Origin: Rhizobium sp. Root1334
Lineage (GTDB): Bacteria; Pseudomonadota; Alphaproteobacteria; Rhizobiales; Rhizobiaceae
Reading direction: 5' to 3'
DNA length: 64,000 nt
NCBI RefSeq assembly: GCF_001426665.1
Contig: NZ_LMEY01000030.1
Coordinates: forward strand, 124,725 to 188,724
Below the pieces are notes generated by a model. The model had not been told where the DNA came from. It saw only the letters and a list, made by a program, of their open reading frames with translations, and made no database searches. The stretch's first letter is position 1. The number at the start of each line of letters is the position of its first letter. Positions 61,781 through 64,000 of this stretch are shown in pieces. Position numbers and translations under genes: made by a program.

Positions 61781-63287
61781 AGACGGCTGCCTCGATCTCG
61801 GCGAGCGAGCAGGCCGCTGGCAGGAACTGGTCGACGACACGCCCCTTGGCCATATGCAGCACGCGGTCCGCGTTGAAATAGACTTCCGGCACCTCGTCGG
61901 AAATCAGGATGATCGCGAGGCCCGTCTCCGCCAGCTTCGCGACGATATCGAAGATGCCTGCGCGTGCGCCGACATCGACGCCGACGGTCGGGGCATCGAG
62001 GATGAGCAGCTTCGGATCGGTCGCCAGCCATTTGGCAATCGCAATGCGCTGCTGGTTGCCGCCAGACAATGTCGAGATCGCATCGGTTTGCAGCCCGATC
62101 TTGACGCCGAGATCAGCGATCCATTGAGCGACGAGATCGCGCTTGCGGCTGTCGGACAACAGTCCGCCCGAGATGATCTTGTCGAGCGAGGAAATCACCA
62201 GATTGTCGGCGATCGATTGTGGCTGGATCAGCCCGAGCGACAGCCGGTCTTCAGAGAGATAGGCGATCCCTGCCGCGATGGCGTCACGATTGGAAGAGAA
62301 ATGAACCGGCTTGCCTTCGAGTTTGACGGTGCCGGAACGCGGCTTCAGCATGCCGAACAGCGAGAGTGCCAGTTCAGTGCGCCCTGCCCCCAGCAATCCT
62401 GTAATGCCAAGGGTTTCGCCCCGCCGCACGGCAAACGAGATATCCTCGAACTGTCCGGGCCGCGAAAGAGCTTCCACCTCCAGCACCACCGGATTGGCAT
62501 TGACATTGCGGGCGCGAACCGTCTGGTCGAAGGTCTTGCCGGTCATCAGTTCGGTAATGCGCGACTGGGTCATGCCCTCGGTCGAATAGGCGCCAACCAG
62601 CGCACCATCGCGCAACACCGTCAGTCGGCTGGAAATCTCCAGCACCTCGGCCAGCCGGTGGCTGACGAAAACAACGGCAACACCGGAGGCAGACAGCGTG
62701 CGGACAATATCGAGAAGATGGTCGGTTTCCGATTGCGTCAGCGATGCGGTCGGCTCGTCCATGAAGACGAGCTTCGCTTCGCCGACCAGCGCCCGGGCAA
62801 TCGCCACGATCTGGCGCTGGGCGATGGCATAGTCCTTCAGCGGCCGGTCGACATCGAGCGTCACGTCCAGCCGCGCCAGGGCTTTGACCGCCTTCTCGCG
62901 CATGGCGTTATAATTGACGAAACGCGGCCAGCGGCCGAGCAGCGTCTGGAACGCAATATTCTCGGCCACCGTCATTTCCGGAAACAGCGCCAGATCCTGC
63001 CAGATCACCTGAATGCCGGAATTCTGCGCCGTCACCGGCGACATATGCGAATAGGTCTGCCCGTCGAACTCGATCACCGCGCCATCCTGCGGCCGGTAGA
63101 CGCCGGTGATGATCTTGATCAGCGTGCTCTTGCCCGAGCCGTTTTCACCCGCCAGGCAATGCACCTCGCCCGGCAGGACGTCGAAACTGACATCCTTCAA
63201 GGCCCTGACGCCACCGAACGTCATGTTGATGTTGCGCAGGGACAGAAGCGGCTTTTGGCCACTCTTAGCGCTCTCGCGTCCAGTCAT
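61773..63287 (-). CDS. Sugar ABC transporter ATP-binding protein (RhaT/RbsA-like)
   Basis: The 504-residue tandem ATPase has, in its first domain, GENGSGKST near residue 48, a drifted signature 'YAIAQRQIVAIARALV' and 'LVFMDEPTASLT'. The second domain has the lysine-less GLLGAGRTE loop, LSGGNQQRIAIA and 'LLILDAPTVGVD', with Ala in place of the Glu of the second Walker B. That Glu loss is also frequent in non-hydrolytic second halves. It follows the binding-protein gene after a 100-bp gap containing a strong hairpin. Confidence 0.87.
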   Translation of the reverse strand: MTGRESAKSGQKPLLSLRNINMTFGGVRALKDVSFDVLPGEVHCLAGENGSGKSTLIKIITGVYRPQDGAVIEFDGQTYSHMSPVTAQNSGIQVIWQDLALFPEMTVAENIAFQTLLGRWPRFVNYNAMREKAVKALARLDVTLDVDRPLKDYAIAQRQIVAIARALVGEAKLVFMDEPTASLTQSETDHLLDIVRTLSASGVAVVFVSHRLAEVLEISSRLTVLRDGALVGAYSTEGMTQSRITELMTGKTFDQTVRARNVNANPVVLEVEALSRPGQFEDISFAVRRGETLGITGLLGAGRTELALSLFGMLKPRSGTVKLEGKPVHFSSNRDAIAAGIAYLSEDRLSLGLIQPQSIADNLVISSLDKIISGGLLSDSRKRDLVAQWIADLGVKIGLQTDAISTLSGGNQQRIAIAKWLATDPKLLILDAPTVGVDVGARAGIFDIVAKLAETGLAIILISDEVPEVYFNADRVLHMAKGRVVDQFLPAACSLAEIEAAVYA

Positions 63288-63323
63288 CGGTTCAACCTGT
63301 GAAATGCTGATTTTTTAGAACTT

Positions 63324-63365
63324 CCGGGCGCCGCCAAGCCGGCCGAAGCCAGCCCAGCAGCCCGG
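63324..63365 (-). promoter_or_regulatory. Intercistronic stem-loop with UUCG tetraloop
   Basis: On the transcribed minus strand, the inner stem GCTGGC/GCCGGC closes a TTCG tetraloop (63338-63353). Outer arms CCGGGC (63324-63329) and GCCCGG (63360-63365) extend it. It lies between the binding-protein stop (63388) and the ATPase start (63287), with no T run afterwards. An mRNA-stabilising or attenuating role is likely. Confidence 0.55.
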
Positions 63366-63387
63366 GAGAACCCATTCGGGAAGCGCG

Positions 63388-64000
63388 TTACAGGCCCATG
63401 CCTGCAAGCTCGTCCACGGTATCCTTGTTGATCGGCAAAAGCTGATCGACGATGATGTCGTTACCAGCAGGCTTGATGACGCCGAGACCCGGAATATCGT
63501 CACCATCCTTGACGCTTTCGCCCTTGATCAGGCGGGCGGCCATGGTGACGAAGACTTCGCCGGCCTGTTTCGGATTCCACATGAAGCCACCGGAGATCGC
63601 ACCGGACTTGATCAGCTTCTGGCCCTGGCCGGGCGAGAATGGTCCGAGCACGAAGATTTCACCGGTCTTGCGGCGTTCCTCAACGGCACGTCCGGCGCCG
63701 ATCGGCCCCTGGCTGCCGAAGGCAAGGAAGCCCTTCAGGTCCGGGTGAGCGGAGATCAGATCAAGCGCCGTCGAACGGCTCTTGTCGACATCCTCGGCCA
63801 CGCCATAACGTTCGCCGACCAGTTTCATGTCCGGGTAGTTGGACTTGAGATAAGCGACGGCCGCATCCGCCCAGGCATTGTGCAGGGGAACAGTCAGCGA
63901 GCCGACGAACACGGCATATTCCCCCTTGCCGCCCATCTTTTCAGCCAGGAGTTTGGCATGCGCTTCACCAAAACCGGTCGACGAGGCCAGCTCGAAATTC
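63388..64000 (-). CDS. Periplasmic sugar-binding protein of ABC importer (5' end beyond window)
   Basis: The frame is open to the right edge, so only the C-terminal roughly 203 residues are visible and the signal peptide and start are missing. The ribose/rhamnose-type binding fold is clear: '[20 protein letters not shown]', '[20 protein letters not shown]', 'LKGFLAFGSQGPIGAGRAVE' and 'ISGGFMWNPKQAGEVFVTMA'. It heads the leftward operon with ATPase, two permeases, epimerase, FGGY kinase and class II aldolase. The layout resembles rhizobial RhaSTPQ systems, but the enzymes differ from the known rhamnose set, so the ligand is open. Confidence 0.84.
   Translation of the reverse strand, partial: NFELASSTGFGEAHAKLLAEKMGGKGEYAVFVGSLTVPLHNAWADAAVAYLKSNYPDMKLVGERYGVAEDVDKSRSTALDLISAHPDLKGFLAFGSQGPIGAGRAVEERRKTGEIFVLGPFSPGQGQKLIKSGAISGGFMWNPKQAGEVFVTMAARLIKGESVKDGDDIPGLGVIKPAGNDIIVDQLLPINKDTVDELAGMGL

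Noticed and set aside
61854-63302. 482-codon plus-strand frame opposite the sugar ATPase gene
   Set aside because: Shadow of a tandem ABC ATPase with clear Walker and signature motifs.

Overview
The window looks like a 64 kb stretch of a Rhizobiaceae replicon (Agrobacterium, Rhizobium or Allorhizobium type). The evidence is high-GC alphaproteobacterial coding sequence, tightly overlapping operons with ATGA, GTGA and TTGA junctions, Tat-type signal peptides on solute-binding proteins, a rhizobial-style palindromic repeat (47389-47505), and an unusual density of sugar ABC importers. Six importer systems are visible, two of them cut by the window edges. No rRNA, complete tRNA, insertion sequence, integrase, CRISPR array or replication gene was seen, so chromosome, chromid and large plasmid cannot be told apart.

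Layout. 1-2376: a SorC-type regulator followed by the first gene of a sugar importer operon that runs off the left edge. 2596-8412: a YtfQ-YtfR-YtfT-YjfF (galactofuranose-type) importer divergent from a LacI-type repressor, with two dyads between them. 8496-14212: an FkbM methyltransferase, a small methyltransferase, a DUF3095 protein, a UDP-sugar dehydrogenase and a class III nucleotide cyclase. 14449-24093: a Yej/Dpp-like importer operon continuing into three glycosyltransferases. 24101-28738: two small methyltransferase-like proteins, a large ABC-exporter-like protein whose ATPase domain is degenerate, and a stand-alone cyclic-nucleotide-binding protein. 28741-28795: the 3' part of a tRNA-Arg(UCU). 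28801-33504: a metallophosphoesterase, a metallo-beta-lactamase-fold hydrolase, a polysaccharide deacetylase and a fourth glycosyltransferase.

33588-41163 is an importer operon carrying a SIS-domain protein and a PfkB kinase, divergent from a ROK repressor. Its composition resembles Bacillus frl (Amadori product) loci. 41318-44095 holds a VIT-family membrane protein and a TetR gene divergent from a NmrA-like/DUF1772 pair. 44170-55764 is a nine-gene leftward operon (importer, SorC regulator, aldo/keto reductase, GlpD-like flavoenzyme, class I aldolase, LyxK/EryA-like kinase, GMC oxidoreductase) that reads as a complete sugar or polyol catabolic pathway of unassigned substrate. 56080-56643 is a tyrosine/dual-specificity phosphatase. 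56682-64000 is a second leftward catabolic operon: a Rha-like importer, ketose 3-epimerase, FGGY kinase and class II aldolase.

The most unusual part is 10-29 kb: a nucleotide cyclase, a cyclase-fold-like DUF3095 protein, a cyclic-nucleotide sensor without effector domain, a pseudo-ATPase ABC protein and a set of glycosyltransferases. It ends exactly at a tRNA 3' fragment, a hallmark of an integration boundary. A cyclic-nucleotide-linked glycan system acquired by integration is a testable inference, not a demonstrated function.
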